Below are positions 63,862-64,000 of a stretch of DNA of 64,000 nucleotides, piece by piece (position 1 is the first letter of the stretch; every line of letters begins with the position of its first letter). Where the stretch lies: positions 23,813-87,812 of the forward strand of contig PLHW01000072.1 of the NCBI GenBank assembly GCA_003139095.1, read 5' to 3'. The position numbers were made by a program, and so were the translations under genes. This DNA comes from Acidobacteriaceae bacterium. GTDB lineage: Bacteria; Acidobacteriota; Terriglobia; Terriglobales; Acidobacteriaceae. Below the pieces are notes generated by a model. It was not told the origin of the DNA. It did not search any database and saw nothing but the letters and a program-made list of their open reading frames with translations.

Positions 63862-64000
63862 CTACGATCCCACCGGCGCCAGCTTGCCCTTCTTTTCTTT
63901 ATCCTTAGCGGCCGCCTTCGCGCCTTGCGGCTTCTCGTCACGCTTCGGCGACGGATACTGCTGGTCCATCCATGCCTTTGCAATTCCCACAGCCAGCGCG
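63862..64000 (-). CDS. glyQ: C-terminal end of glycine--tRNA ligase alpha subunit (partial)
   Basis: The last 46 codons of a minus-strand gene running off the right edge: ALAVGIAKAWMDQQYPSP, a Lys/Ala-rich tail and TAG. The helical start of the fragment and the position directly upstream of glyS fit GlyQ, whose C-terminal helix has the same character. The Lys-rich tail is longer than in E. coli. Identity rests mainly on synteny. Confidence 0.6.
   Translation of the reverse strand, partial: ALAVGIAKAWMDQQYPSPKRDEKPQGAKAAAKDKEKKGKLAPVGS

Overview
The window looks like a chromosomal segment of a soil-type Acidobacteriota (Terriglobia/Koribacter-like) bacterium. This is inferred from the high G+C coding style, many GTG/TTG starts, GloVer propeller repeats, a PilZ protein with a Cys/His N-terminus, secreted coiled-coil proteins, small conserved ORFs and dispersed short repeats of the 'ccttcgct-cgctcaggatgac' and 'accgcggag' type. 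No rRNA gene is present, so the species cannot be fixed. Two tRNA genes (Val-UAC, Glu-UUC) are present.

Left part (1-30 kb), ordinary chromosome: end of a Pro-rich protein, tRNA-Val, a minus-strand group (GHMP kinase, secreted protein, 63-aa protein, nadE), a multicopper oxidase with unusual motif order, an HD-GYP sensor, ftsY, ribD-ribE, a seven-repeat GloVer propeller, an Mla-type ATPase, mobA, a PiT phosphate transporter, PilZ, cytochrome c, a PAS histidine kinase, prepilin peptidase, an M20 peptidase, maeB, a DUF1905/YdeI-like protein, a zinc-ribbon/Sel1 protein and a lone nuoB.

Middle part (30-41 kb), surface glycan locus: gmhA, hddC, hddA and gmhB together make up the complete route from sedoheptulose 7-phosphate to GDP-D-glycero-alpha-D-manno-heptose. 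They are interleaved with a GDP-mannose-4,6-dehydratase-like epimerase, a second extended SDR, a GMC oxidoreductase, two GT4 glycosyltransferases and a NodB deacetylase.

Right part (41-57.5 kb), probable accessory island ending at tRNA-Glu: a 28-nt degenerate copy of the tRNA-Glu 3' end lies at 41302-41329, and the intact tRNA lies at 57436-57513. A large serine recombinase reads into the tRNA and takes its stop codon from it. In between are stress-type small genes (peptidoglycan-binding, CsbD, SYLF, Lmo0937), a glycosyltransferase, LOG, a SagB-like nitroreductase, an excisionase-like HTH protein, a small resolvase, and a compact four-gene minus-strand operon (49.3-54.7 kb). The operon encodes a Sll1717-type P-loop ATPase, a short SF1 helicase, an unrecognised 462-aa protein and a PD-(D/E)XK nuclease. 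This operon is the best candidate for an undescribed system, most likely anti-phage or anti-plasmid.

Far right (57.5-64 kb), chromosome again: a hypothetical protein, then ppdK, glyS and the end of glyQ, probably one minus-strand operon (glyQ-glyS-ppdK).
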